Origin: Duganella zoogloeoides
GTDB lineage: Bacteria; Pseudomonadota; Gammaproteobacteria; Burkholderiales; Burkholderiaceae_D
Direction: 5' to 3'
DNA length: 64,000 nt
Assembly (NCBI RefSeq): GCF_034479515.1
Contig: NZ_CP140152.1
Location: forward strand, 5,642,001 to 5,706,000
Shown here in pieces: positions 17,266-25,390 of the stretch. The translations under genes were made by a program, and so were the position numbers. The notes beneath the pieces were generated by a model. It saw only the letters and a program-made list of their open reading frames with translations. It searched no databases and was not told the DNA's origin. Position 1 is the stretch's first letter. Each line of letters begins with the position of its first letter.

Positions 17266-19398
17266 TCACGTGCTGCGCTTGCGGCGCCAGAAGATCACGC
17301 CGCCGGCCAGCAGGACCAGGAAGGCCAGCATCGGGTCGTTGACGTCTTGCGAGGCCGAGCAACCGCCGCCGCCGGTGTTCTGCGGCGTGGCGTTGGCTGC
17401 CGGTGCTGCAGTGGCCTGGCCGGTCAAGGCGATGGTCGAGCTGCCGCCGGCCACGTTCGCATTGAGCACGATGGAACCGCTATTGCTGCCCGGGTTGACC
17501 GGGGTATAGCGCACCACCAGGTCGCAGGTGGCGCCGGGATTGAGCGTGAGCGGGAACGCGGCGCAGCCGGTGCTGTCGGTCACCTGGGCGAACGGACCGC
17601 TGAAGGTGGCGCCGGACAGTGTGAGCGCAGCCGAACCGCTGTTGGTCAGCGTGAAGCGGCGCGTTGGCGTGGCGCCGATGGTGACAGCGCCGAAGTCGAA
17701 GCTTTGCGGATTGACGCCAAGCGCCGGCGCACCGGCTGCCACAGCCACGCCATTGCCGCCCAGCGCCAGCGAGAACTGCGCGCCGCCGTCGGTGACGACC
17801 ATCAGCGTGGCGCTGCGGGCGCCAGTTGCCGTCGGACGCAGCGCCGTGGTCAGGGTGCAGCTGGCGCCGGCGCCCACCTGGGCGTTGGCCACGCAGGTGC
17901 CGCCGAGGACGAAGTCGCCGGGATTGGCGCCGCCCAGCGTGAGCGTGGCGATGCGCAGCGCAGCGGTACCGGCGTTATTGAAGGTGGTCGTGTGCACGGC
18001 GGCCGTGGCGCCCACCTGGGTGTCGGCAAACGCGATCGGTCCGGCTTCGGACAAGACCGGTACGCCAACCGCCTGGGCGCTGCCGGTGCCGGTGACCGCC
18101 ACTTGCAGCGGCGCAGCGTTCGAGGTGACGGCCAGGGTGGCGGCAATGGCGCCAGGGGTGGTCGGTGCAAAGCGCAGCGGCACCGAGCAGCGCGCGCCCA
18201 CGGCCAGCGTGCTGCCGCAATCGCTGCCCGCGATGGTGACGCTGGCAGCGCCGGTGACGCCGATGCTGGCGATGTTCAGGACCACGTTGCCGGTATTGGC
18301 CAGTACCACGGTCTGCGCGACGGCCGGCGTGTTGACGGTCTGCGCGCCAAAGGCGATGGCCGATGGTGTAGCAGTCACCGCCGGGGCGGCGGCGCTGGCG
18401 GTGCCGCTCAAGCCCACGCCGGCGCTGCCATTGGCAGCGTTCGACGCCAGCGTCAGCGTGCCGGCAAAGGCGCCGGCGGCGGTTGGCGTGGCGGTAACGG
18501 TCACGGTGCAACTGGCGCCGGCGGCCACCGGGGTGGCGGTGGCGCAGGTGCCACCCACCGTGAAGAAGCCGGCGTTGGCGCCGCCCACGGCGATGCTGCT
18601 GAACGTGAGCGCGGCCTGGCCGCTGTTGGTGACGGTGACGGCAGATGGCGCGGACGCAGCGCCCGTCAGCTGGGCGCCAAAGTTGATGGTGGCAGCCGAC
18701 AGGCCGATGGTGGCTTGCGGCGTGCTGTTGCCGGTGCCGGAGAGGGCCACGCTGCTGCTGCCGCCTGTGGCGTTATGGGTGATGGTGAGCGTGGCGGCGC
18801 GGCTGCCGGCGGCAGTCGGACGGAAACTGGTTTGCACGGTGCAGCTGGCGCCGGCGGCAACCGCCGCGCCGTTGGCGCAGGTGCCGCCGCCGATGCTGTA
18901 ATCGCCCGCAGCGGCACCGCCCAGTGCGATGGTGCCGATGTTGAGCGCGGCGCTGCCGGTGTTGCTGAGCGTAGTGGACAGCGGGCCGCTGGTCAGGCCG
19001 ATGGCGGTGCCGGTAAACGTCAGGCTCGCCGGCGCCAGCGAAGCTGCGGGCGCGGCCGTCACATTCGGGTTGCCGATGAACGCGGCCAGGTCTTCCAGTT
19101 CGGTGGACGAGAACCGGCCCGTGAACAGGCTGCCCATGCCGCCGCGATTGTTGGCAATCGCATTGGCGATCACGGACGGCTGGTTGGCCGCGCGCGTGAT
19201 GCCGTTGACATTGGCCGCCGGCGAGGCGCCGTGGCACGACGCGCAACTGGCGCCGCCGGTCACCGGGCCGTTGAGATACAAATTCCTGCCGTTGAGCGCA
19301 TCGGCGGCGCCTGCATGCGGCGCAGCTGCTGCCGCCCCGATGATCAATGCCGCCCCGGCCATACGCGCCGCCAATCCCGTCCCCATTGTCCCGCCCAT
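17266..19398 (-). CDS. c-type cytochrome with choice-of-anchor D (Ig-like) repeats and JDVT-CTERM sorting tail
   Basis: This 710-residue exported protein has a signal peptide (about 12-31) and a small cytochrome c domain with CASCHG (Cys52, Cys55, His56) and a likely axial Met88 (NNRGGMG). It then has about five repeats of roughly 100 residues of the ASPM/SPD-2/Hydin (choice-of-anchor D) type, each ending in a Cys-containing GASC or GATC turn. The last 35 residues are a sorting signal: GGGGCS (Cys680), a short Asp-rich linker, a hydrophobic helix and RRKRST. This matches the JDVT-CTERM pattern. The cognate-looking protease gene is immediately upstream. The mono-haem domain suggests that this surface protein takes part in electron transfer. 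AGGAGA precedes the ATG. Confidence 0.88.
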   Translation of the reverse strand: MGGTMGTGLAARMAGAALIIGAAAAAPHAGAADALNGRNLYLNGPVTGGASCASCHGASPAANVNGITRAANQPSVIANAIANNRGGMGSLFTGRFSSTELEDLAAFIGNPNVTAAPAASLAPASLTFTGTAIGLTSGPLSTTLSNTGSAALNIGTIALGGAAAGDYSIGGGTCANGAAVAAGASCTVQTSFRPTAAGSRAATLTITHNATGGSSSVALSGTGNSTPQATIGLSAATINFGAQLTGAASAPSAVTVTNSGQAALTFSSIAVGGANAGFFTVGGTCATATPVAAGASCTVTVTATPTAAGAFAGTLTLASNAANGSAGVGLSGTASAAAPAVTATPSAIAFGAQTVNTPAVAQTVVLANTGNVVLNIASIGVTGAASVTIAGSDCGSTLAVGARCSVPLRFAPTTPGAIAATLAVTSNAAPLQVAVTGTGSAQAVGVPVLSEAGPIAFADTQVGATAAVHTTTFNNAGTAALRIATLTLGGANPGDFVLGGTCVANAQVGAGASCTLTTALRPTATGARSATLMVVTDGGAQFSLALGGNGVAVAAGAPALGVNPQSFDFGAVTIGATPTRRFTLTNSGSAALTLSGATFSGPFAQVTDSTGCAAFPLTLNPGATCDLVVRYTPVNPGSNSGSIVLNANVAGGSSTIALTGQATAAPAANATPQNTGGGGCSASQDVNDPMLAFLVLLAGGVIFWRRKRST

Positions 19399-19419
19399 GC
19401 CTGTTCTCCTGAAGTGAAT

Positions 19420-19785
19420 TTAGTTACTGCAAACGGAGATCGCAAAGGCATTCATGCCGCTGTGCGCCAGTGCGCACCAGCGCCAGCTGCGGGTGCGCGC
19501 ATACAGCATCGCCAGCACCACTCCCGGCCCCAGCACCGCCAGCGCCACGTGCCAGCCGCTGCCCAGGTGCAGCAGGCTGAAGGCGCCGGCCGACACCATC
19601 ACCGGCCACACCGAAGCCGGCCAGCGCCGCATCAGCCACTCCTGCAAACCGGCACGCACCACGAGTTCTTCGAGCACGGGCGAGAGCAGCAGCAGGCGCA
19701 GGAAGTCCCACGCCGACGGGGCATACAGGTGCGCGCCGCACGCGGCGTCCCAGGTCCAGGGCAGGATCGATGAAATCAGCGACAC
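19420..19785 (-). CDS. mrtJ: CPBP-type glutamic intramembrane protease of a JDVT-CTERM sorting system
   Basis: This 121-residue membrane protein carries all three CPBP (Abi/CAAX-like) motifs: EELVVR (Glu39-Glu40-Arg44), FSLLH (His73) and HSGMN (His108/Asn112), on hydrophobic helices. Proteases of this family process C-terminal sorting tails, and the gene lies 21 bases upstream of a protein ending in a JDVT-CTERM tail. The symbol is given from memory of the dedicated family. The only start in frame is GTG at 19785, because a stop lies about 50 bases further upstream and no ATG intervenes. The protein is therefore slightly short and may have lost N-terminal residues. A 161-base inverted-repeat element begins about 140 bases upstream. 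Confidence 0.8.
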   Translation of the reverse strand: MSLISSILPWTWDAACGAHLYAPSAWDFLRLLLLSPVLEELVVRAGLQEWLMRRWPASVWPVMVSAGAFSLLHLGSGWHVALAVLGPGVVLAMLYARTRSWRWCALAHSGMNAFAISVCSN

Positions 19786-19926
19786 GGTAAGTGAGAGCCT
19801 CGCTGCCAGTTGCGTATCTTGTCGGACCGTTCATTCCGGCCCGGGCAGCAAAGGTTCTAGAAAGGCACTACTTTTTTTTCGGCTGGCGCAATGTCAGACG
19901 CTCGAGCCATTTCAACGCGGCGCGTT

Positions 19927-20087
19927 GAGAACCTATTTCAGCAGGAATGAGGCAGCGGATTGCGATGCATCGGTGGCGGGGCCAAGGCGCGAGGAAGAAG
20001 CATGGCAGGCCATGCGATGACGAGCAACGCCGGCCCCGCTGCCGAGGCGCGCAAGCAGCGCCTCATTTCCTGCTGAGATAGGTTCTT
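19927..20087. repeat. MITE-like 161-bp inverted-repeat element overlapping a gene end
   Basis: The outer arms are near-identical: GAGAACCTATTTCAGCAGG at 19927-19945 continuing to GAATGAGGC, against the complement of 20061-20087. They differ by only a few bases over about 27. Inner parts also pair (CGGGGCC/GGCCCCG), and the centre has a GCATGGCAGGCCATGC hairpin, so the whole element can fold as one long stem. It contains no transposase. The right arm encodes the last eight residues (LRTYLSRK) and the stop codon of the GNAT gene. Confidence 0.7.
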
Positions 20088-20716
20088 AAGGCCTTGAAGG
20101 TGTAGTCGAGAGTGGCGAATTGTTCGTCGAGCGCTTCCTGCATCACGCTGGAAGGGTCGGCCGGCAGCAGCTTGAGGTAGGCGTCGGCCTCGCCGTATTC
20201 GCGGTGGATTTCCATGCCCGCCTTTTTGGCGATGTGCATCATGGTCTTGTTGGACGACAGGCAGTGCATGTACAGCGTATCGACATCGTTGTTGCGGCAG
20301 TGGATGGCGGCGCGCTCGAACATCTTCGAGCCGACGCCGATGCCGCGCGCGCTGCGGCTGACCGACACGCCGAATTCGGCCACGCGCGCCTTGTCGGTCA
20401 CCGCGTCCTGCGCGGCGTCGCGCGGGGCAAACGCCAGGTGGCCCACCGCCACCAGCCGGAACACGCGGTTGTACACGCCGAATACGATGTCACGCGAAAA
20501 ATCGATGGCAGCGACGTAGCGCTCGATCTGCTCGTCGGGCAGTTCGGTACCGAAGCGCAGCAGGCGGTCGGCCGGTTCGAGGTCGAGGAAGTGACGGCGC
20601 ATGCGGCGCCGGTCGCGCGGGTGCAGCTGCTTGACCGGCACGCGCGGGCGGTATTTGCCGTCGGGGGTTTTGCTGCGCGCGCGCAGCGGATTCTGGAACA
20701 GGTCGATGGGGGCCAT
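20063..20716 (-). CDS. GNAT-family N-acetyltransferase
   Basis: This 217-residue protein has a GNAT fold at about residues 55-175. The acetyl-CoA-binding loop reads SRSARGIGVGSKMFERAAIH, and the fold ends in LYMHCLSSNKTMMHIAKKAG. The first 45 residues are basic (RRRMRRHFLDLEP). It probably transfers an acetyl group to an amine or protein lysine; the substrate is unknown. The final LRTYLSRK and stop are supplied by an inverted-repeat element, so the native C-terminus has probably been replaced. It lies 33 bases downstream of cca on the same strand, so the two may share a transcript. Confidence 0.85.
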   Translation of the reverse strand: MAPIDLFQNPLRARSKTPDGKYRPRVPVKQLHPRDRRRMRRHFLDLEPADRLLRFGTELPDEQIERYVAAIDFSRDIVFGVYNRVFRLVAVGHLAFAPRDAAQDAVTDKARVAEFGVSVSRSARGIGVGSKMFERAAIHCRNNDVDTLYMHCLSSNKTMMHIAKKAGMEIHREYGEADAYLKLLPADPSSVMQEALDEQFATLDYTFKALRTYLSRK

Positions 20717-20749
20717 CGCTAACCCCGCACCCCGGCGCGGCCGTGCCGG

Positions 20750-22000
20750 TTAAACGGCGGCGTCGTCATCGTCGGCATTGAGCGCGATCTTGACCGCCTT
20801 CACGCGCTCCCGATGCACGAATTCAGGGATGCGTTGCGGGTTGTCGAGGCACCTTTGCGCAATTTCGCCCGCGTTCACCGCGCGCGCGGCCGCCATCGCC
20901 GTCTCCAGGTACGCCGCTTGCGGGAACGGCGCATCCTGGTAACTGGCCGACGGTCCGATGCGCCCGCGCGAATCGCACTCGGTCGCCAGCAGCATTTGCG
21001 AAAACCGCGCCGGCTTGCGGAACGCATCGCAGCGCTCCAGCAGCTTCACGATGGTGTTGGGCCGCAGTTGCAGCGCGCGGCCCACGTTGCCATGCTCGCG
21101 CGCGGTCATCACGGCCAGGTCGCGGCAGTCGGTGGGCACGCGCAGGCGCTTGCACACCTGCTCCACCAGTTTGACGCCGAGTTCCTCGTGGCCGTGGTGC
21201 GCCGGCCAGTTGTCGGGCGGGGTCACGCCCTTGCCCAGGTCGTGCATCAGGCAGGCCACGCGCGCAGGCAGCGCCAGGTTCGCGCGGGCGGCGCAGTCGA
21301 TCACTTGCAGGATGTGGGCGCCGGTGTCGATCTCCGGGTGCCATTTTTCCGGCTGCGGCACGCCCCACAGTACGTCGAGTTCGGGCAGGATGCGCGCCAG
21401 TGCGCCGCAGTCGCGCAGCACCTCGATCATGCGCGACGGCTGCTGCTCCATCAGTCCGCGCGACAGTTCCTGCCACACGCGTTCGGCCACCAGCGCATCG
21501 ACCTCGCCCTGCTCCACCATCTGCCGCATCAGCGCATTGGTTTCGGGCGCCACGCGAAAATCCGGATAGCGCGCGGCAAAGCGGGCCACGCGCAGGATGC
21601 GCACCGGGTCTTCGGCGAACGCATCGGACACGTGGCGGAAGATGCGCGCGGCGATATCGCGCTGGCCGCCGAACGGATCGGTGAGCGTGCCATCGTCGGC
21701 GCGGGCAATCGCATTAATGGTCAGGTCGCGCCGTACCAGGTCTTCTTCCAGCGTCACCTCGGTGGACGTGTGGAAGACAAAGCCCTTGTAGCCGGGCGCG
21801 GTCTTGCGTTCGGTGCGCGCCAGCGCGTATTCCTCCTGCGTCTTCGGATGCAGGAACACCGGGAAATCCTTGCCCACCGGGCGGTAGCCCTGCGCCACCA
21901 TGTCATCGGGCGTGGCGCCCACCACCACGTGGTCGTGGTCCTTGACCGGCAGACCAAGCAACTCGTCGCGCACGGCGCCGCCTACGACATAAATCTTCAT
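20750..22000 (-). CDS. cca: Multifunctional CCA tRNA nucleotidyltransferase
   Basis: This 416-residue enzyme adds and repairs the 3' CCA end of tRNAs. The polymerase head shows GGAVRD (7-12) and the metal-binding D21-H-D23, followed by the RRDLTINAIA segment. The C-terminal HD domain (LPARVACLMHDLGKG) identifies the longer gammaproteobacterial/betaproteobacterial type with phosphatase/phosphodiesterase activity. The ATG at 22000 gives the canonical MKIYVVGGAVRD start. The ATG immediately before it overlaps the GST stop as TGATG, so either may be used and translation is probably coupled. Confidence 0.95.
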   Translation of the reverse strand: MKIYVVGGAVRDELLGLPVKDHDHVVVGATPDDMVAQGYRPVGKDFPVFLHPKTQEEYALARTERKTAPGYKGFVFHTSTEVTLEEDLVRRDLTINAIARADDGTLTDPFGGQRDIAARIFRHVSDAFAEDPVRILRVARFAARYPDFRVAPETNALMRQMVEQGEVDALVAERVWQELSRGLMEQQPSRMIEVLRDCGALARILPELDVLWGVPQPEKWHPEIDTGAHILQVIDCAARANLALPARVACLMHDLGKGVTPPDNWPAHHGHEELGVKLVEQVCKRLRVPTDCRDLAVMTAREHGNVGRALQLRPNTIVKLLERCDAFRKPARFSQMLLATECDSRGRIGPSASYQDAPFPQAAYLETAMAAARAVNAGEIAQRCLDNPQRIPEFVHRERVKAVKIALNADDDDAAV

Positions 22001-22002
22001 CA

Positions 22003-22719
22003 TCAATCCGGCAGCTCGGCGTCGTGCTTGGGCGCCGTTTCGGTTTCGGCCAGTGCTTCGGTCACCCAGCGCGCCACGGCCGGATGGGCCAGCACGCGCT
22101 GGCAGTAGGCTTCCAGCGCCGGCGCCAGCGAGACGCCATAAGTGCGGAAGCGCGCCACCACGGGTGCGAAGTACGCATCCGCGATCGAGAAGTCGCCAAA
22201 CAGGAATTGGTGGTGGCCAAAGCGCGACAGGCATTCTTCCCAGATCTCGCTGATGCGGCCGATATCGGCCTGCGAGCCATTGGTGCGGCCCTTGCCCGGC
22301 AGGCTGGCGCTGATATTCATCGGCATCGAATTACGCAGGTCGGTGAAGCCGCAGTGCATCTCGGCGCAGATCGACCGGGCCATGGCGCGCGCGGCCACGT
22401 CCTGCGGCCACAGGTGCAACTCGGGGAATTGCTCGGCCAGGTATTCGACGATGGCCAGGCTGTCCCAGATCGTGATTTCACCGGCCAGCAGCACTGGCAC
22501 CCGGCCGCACGCCGAGTAGCTGCAGATGCGGTTGGCGGTGTCGGGCTGGTCGAGTTCAATGCGCACTTCCTGGAACGGGATGCCGAACGCGGTCATCGCC
22601 ACCCATGGCCGCATCGACCACGACGACAGGTTCTTGTTGCCGATGACGAGGGTGAGGCCGGGCGAACGGGCGGCAGCCAGAGCGTTGGACAGGCTGGGAT
22701 CGAGTTGGGTGGTCTGCAT
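22003..22719 (-). CDS. Glutathione S-transferase family protein
   Basis: This 238-residue protein has a thioredoxin-like N-terminal domain with LSSWSMRPW near residues 31-39 (Ser as likely catalytic residue), the glutathione-binding RVPVLLAGEITIWDSLAIVEYL (cis-Pro then acidic-Ser equivalents, about 72-94), and an all-helical C-terminal domain with FGDFSIADAYFAPVV. This type is usually annotated as a general detoxification GST. The stop codon overlaps the start of cca, suggesting one transcript with cca. Confidence 0.88.
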   Translation of the reverse strand: MQTTQLDPSLSNALAAARSPGLTLVIGNKNLSSWSMRPWVAMTAFGIPFQEVRIELDQPDTANRICSYSACGRVPVLLAGEITIWDSLAIVEYLAEQFPELHLWPQDVAARAMARSICAEMHCGFTDLRNSMPMNISASLPGKGRTNGSQADIGRISEIWEECLSRFGHHQFLFGDFSIADAYFAPVVARFRTYGVSLAPALEAYCQRVLAHPAVARWVTEALAETETAPKHDAELPD

Positions 22720-22757
22720 GATGGTTTAAATGGATGAATAATCTGGTCGCCGCCGGT

Positions 22758-24734
22758 TCAGCGGGCGAAGGTCGCTTCCTGCTCTTCCTGCAGGGTGTAG
22801 CCCTTGGGCGTGACCACGCCGATGCGCGCCTTGAGCGACTGCGGCCGCCCCTCGAACAGCGCGGCGTAGTAATTGGCGTTGGACATCACGTTCTTGACGT
22901 AGGTGCGCGTCTCAAAAAAGGGAATCGATTCGATGAACACGGCCGACTCCATCGGCTTGTCCAGCGACGCGCGCCAGGTGCGCGAGCGTCCCGGGCCGGC
23001 GTTGTAGGCGGCGGTGGCCAGCACCTGCGAGCCGTCCATATTCCCGAGCACCATGTTCAGGTAGTTCGTGCCCAGCATGATGTTGGTCTTGACGTCGGAG
23101 AGCATGTCCTGCGCGAAGTCGGTCAGGCCCAGCTTTTTCGCCACCCAGCGGCCGGTGGACGGCATCACCTGCATCAGGCCCGACGCGCCCGCGTGCGACT
23201 GCGCGTCCATGATGAAGCGCGACTCTTGCCGGATCAGGCCATACACCCACGCCTTGTCCAGGCCCAGGGTCTTGGTGGCCGGGTGCATGATGTCGTCGTG
23301 CGGCGACGGGAAGCGCTGGGTGTAATCGACCAGCACCCGGGTGCGGTCCGACGTGTTGACCATGCGGTCGAGGATGTGGTTCTGGCGCGCGTATTCGGCG
23401 GCAGCCAGGTGTTCGCGTTCGCTCAGGCCGCGCAGGCCCCAGTTCCACTCGCGCGTGCCTTCGAAGCGCAGGCGCATGCTGAAAAATTTCAGCGCGCGCT
23501 GGAAGTTGGGATTGGCGGCAATCGGGGCGATTTCGGCGGCGGTGATCGGTGCGCCCGGCGGCGGAATAGCGACCAGGCGGCCGGTTTCCTCGCGCGCCAG
23601 CTGGCCATAGAAATTGGGCTGGTCGGCGATGCTGTTGAACAGCCGCAGCGCCTCGCCCGACGGCGGGCTGGTGTCGCTGCCGTCGGCCATCAGGGCGCGG
23701 CCCTTCCAGTAGATCCAGGTGGGATCTTCGCGCAGGATGGCCGGCATGGCGTCGATATTCTTGTGTACCTGGCGCCAGTCGCCGTTGCGCAGCGCGATGC
23801 GCGTGCTCCACTGGGCCTGGTCGATCGACAGCGGCGCGCCGTCGGCACGCTTCCAGTAACCGGTGGTGTCGTCCGACAGCGAGTACGACGATTGCAGCGC
23901 AATTGCCGCCCAGGCGGCGCGCTGCTCCTGCGCTGTCAGCCTGGACGCGGCCTTGTTGAGCGCCAGCGTGGCCAGCTTGATGCTGGTCTTGGCCAGGCGG
24001 CCCACGGCAACGATGAAGATTTCATGTTCGGTGCGCCCGTTACCCGGCCCCTTGGCCACGGCCACTGCGGGCAGATCGATCGCCTGCACCACTTTTTTAT
24101 CGGGCCCGCCGAGCAGGGCGACGATGCGCCGCGCCTGGCCGGTGGAATTGAACTCGCCGGACAGGCGCAATTGCGTGTACAGGTCGTCGGCGTCGAACTG
24201 GCGGGCCTGGTACAGGGTGCCGATCAGGCCCGCGCACGGTTCGCCGTAGCCGTTGGGGGAAATCAGCAGCGCGCGCGCCTCGCTGGCGACGTTCTGGCCC
24301 TTGATCGCGCGCGATTGCAGCGCATAGCATTTGAGCTGGGTATCGTCGTTGAGGACGAACAGCGGCAGTTGTTCGTCGAAGGTAGTCCAGTCGCGGGTGC
24401 GGCCCAGCTCGAGCAGCCAGTCGTTGCGCAGCCGGTCGACAATGGCCTGGCCCTGGTAGCGCTGCATGAAGCCGCGAATTTCCGCCTGCGAAGCGTCGCG
24501 CAGGCGCGCTTTGAGCCGATAATAGTCGACGTACGACGGAATCGAATAATTGGCCAGGCGCGCGGCGTAGAAATCGACCTTGGACGTCTCGTCCTTGCGC
24601 ACGGCGTCGCGCATGAGCAGGAAGGCATCGTCCTCGCGCCGGGTTTCAGCGCCGATATCCTCGGATTGGGCAGAGGCGGTGACAGCCACCATGGCGATAA
24701 CGGCGCCGGCGATCCATTTCGAAACGGAAATCAA
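22758..24734 (-). CDS. slt: Soluble lytic murein transglycosylase (Slt70 type)
   Basis: This protein of about 658 residues cleaves the MurNAc-GlcNAc bond of peptidoglycan to give 1,6-anhydro-muropeptides. A signal peptide (KWIAGAVIAMVAVTASAQS) is followed by a long alpha-helical superhelix typical of Slt70. A C-terminal catalytic domain contains QESRF with catalytic Glu504, GLMQVMPSTGRWVAKKLG and ATAAYNAGPG. No ATG precedes the signal peptide. The best start is TTG at 24734, with GAGAG about 7 bases upstream. A more distal TTG at 24785 would nearly touch the divergent fau start. Confidence 0.9.
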   Translation of the reverse strand: MISVSKWIAGAVIAMVAVTASAQSEDIGAETRREDDAFLLMRDAVRKDETSKVDFYAARLANYSIPSYVDYYRLKARLRDASQAEIRGFMQRYQGQAIVDRLRNDWLLELGRTRDWTTFDEQLPLFVLNDDTQLKCYALQSRAIKGQNVASEARALLISPNGYGEPCAGLIGTLYQARQFDADDLYTQLRLSGEFNSTGQARRIVALLGGPDKKVVQAIDLPAVAVAKGPGNGRTEHEIFIVAVGRLAKTSIKLATLALNKAASRLTAQEQRAAWAAIALQSSYSLSDDTTGYWKRADGAPLSIDQAQWSTRIALRNGDWRQVHKNIDAMPAILREDPTWIYWKGRALMADGSDTSPPSGEALRLFNSIADQPNFYGQLAREETGRLVAIPPPGAPITAAEIAPIAANPNFQRALKFFSMRLRFEGTREWNWGLRGLSEREHLAAAEYARQNHILDRMVNTSDRTRVLVDYTQRFPSPHDDIMHPATKTLGLDKAWVYGLIRQESRFIMDAQSHAGASGLMQVMPSTGRWVAKKLGLTDFAQDMLSDVKTNIMLGTNYLNMVLGNMDGSQVLATAAYNAGPGRSRTWRASLDKPMESAVFIESIPFFETRTYVKNVMSNANYYAALFEGRPQSLKARIGVVTPKGYTLQEEQEATFAR

Positions 24735-24787
24735 TGTGCAACTCTCTATTAGTCTTGAACCTGTCTTGAACCTGAGTAGAACCAACC

Positions 24788-25387
24788 ATGACCAGCGACC
24801 CTAGAATACCACGCAGCGAGAGCGAAGCAATAGCCCCGTCCGCACCGGGCAAGGCAGAATTAAGGCAGCAACTGCTGGCCGCGCGGCGCGCCTTCGATGC
24901 GGCGTCGCGGGCGCAGTGGGACCGGGACATCGGCCGCCAGGTGGTGGCATGGTGGCAAGCGGCGCAACCAGCCACATTGGGCGTGTACTGGCCGCTGCGC
25001 GGCGAGCCCGATCTGTCGGCCGCTTACGCGGAGCTGGAACGCCTGGGGGCGCGGCTGCTGCTGCCGGTGGTGGTCGCCCGCGACGCGGCGCTGGAATTTG
25101 CCGACTGGCGCCTCGGCGAGGCGATGGTCAAGGATGGCATGGGCGTGGCGGTGCCGGCCGATTTGCGCTTGCGTGCGTATCCGGCGGCGTTGCTGGTGCC
25201 GTGCCTGGGGTTTAATGCGGGGGGGTACCGGCTCGGGTATGGCGGAGGATTTTATGACCGCACGCTGGCGCGGGTGCCACGGCCGGTGACGGTGGGGATT
25301 GCCTATTCGGCGTTGCAGGTGGGGTTTGCGGCGGACTTGCACGATGTGGCGCTGGACCGGATGATCACCGAACCAGCGCCACGCTGA
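24788..25387 (+). CDS. fau: 5-formyltetrahydrofolate cyclo-ligase
   Basis: This 199-residue, ATP-dependent enzyme converts 5-formyl-THF to 5,10-methenyl-THF, salvaging folinic acid into the one-carbon pool. The family motif GYGGGFYDRTLAR is intact near residues 151-163, and the basic N-terminus (KAELRQQLLAARRAF) matches the nucleotide-binding helix. Length is normal. It converges on metF, another folate enzyme, with a 3-base gap, and is divergent from the lytic transglycosylase. Confidence 0.93.
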   Translation: MTSDPRIPRSESEAIAPSAPGKAELRQQLLAARRAFDAASRAQWDRDIGRQVVAWWQAAQPATLGVYWPLRGEPDLSAAYAELERLGARLLLPVVVARDAALEFADWRLGEAMVKDGMGVAVPADLRLRAYPAALLVPCLGFNAGGYRLGYGGGFYDRTLARVPRPVTVGIAYSALQVGFAADLHDVALDRMITEPAPR

Positions 25388-25390
25388 CAG

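Noticed and set aside
17236..19773. 845-codon open frame antisense to the cytochrome/JDVT-CTERM protein
   Set aside because: It mirrors the Ala/Gly/Thr-rich repeats of the real gene, gives Arg/Gly/Ala-rich nonsense and extends across two sense genes.
19424..19834. 136-codon frame overlapping mrtJ from an ATG at 19834
   Set aside because: It is in another frame from the CPBP motifs and is Arg/Ala/Gly-rich. The membrane-protein frame is the real one.
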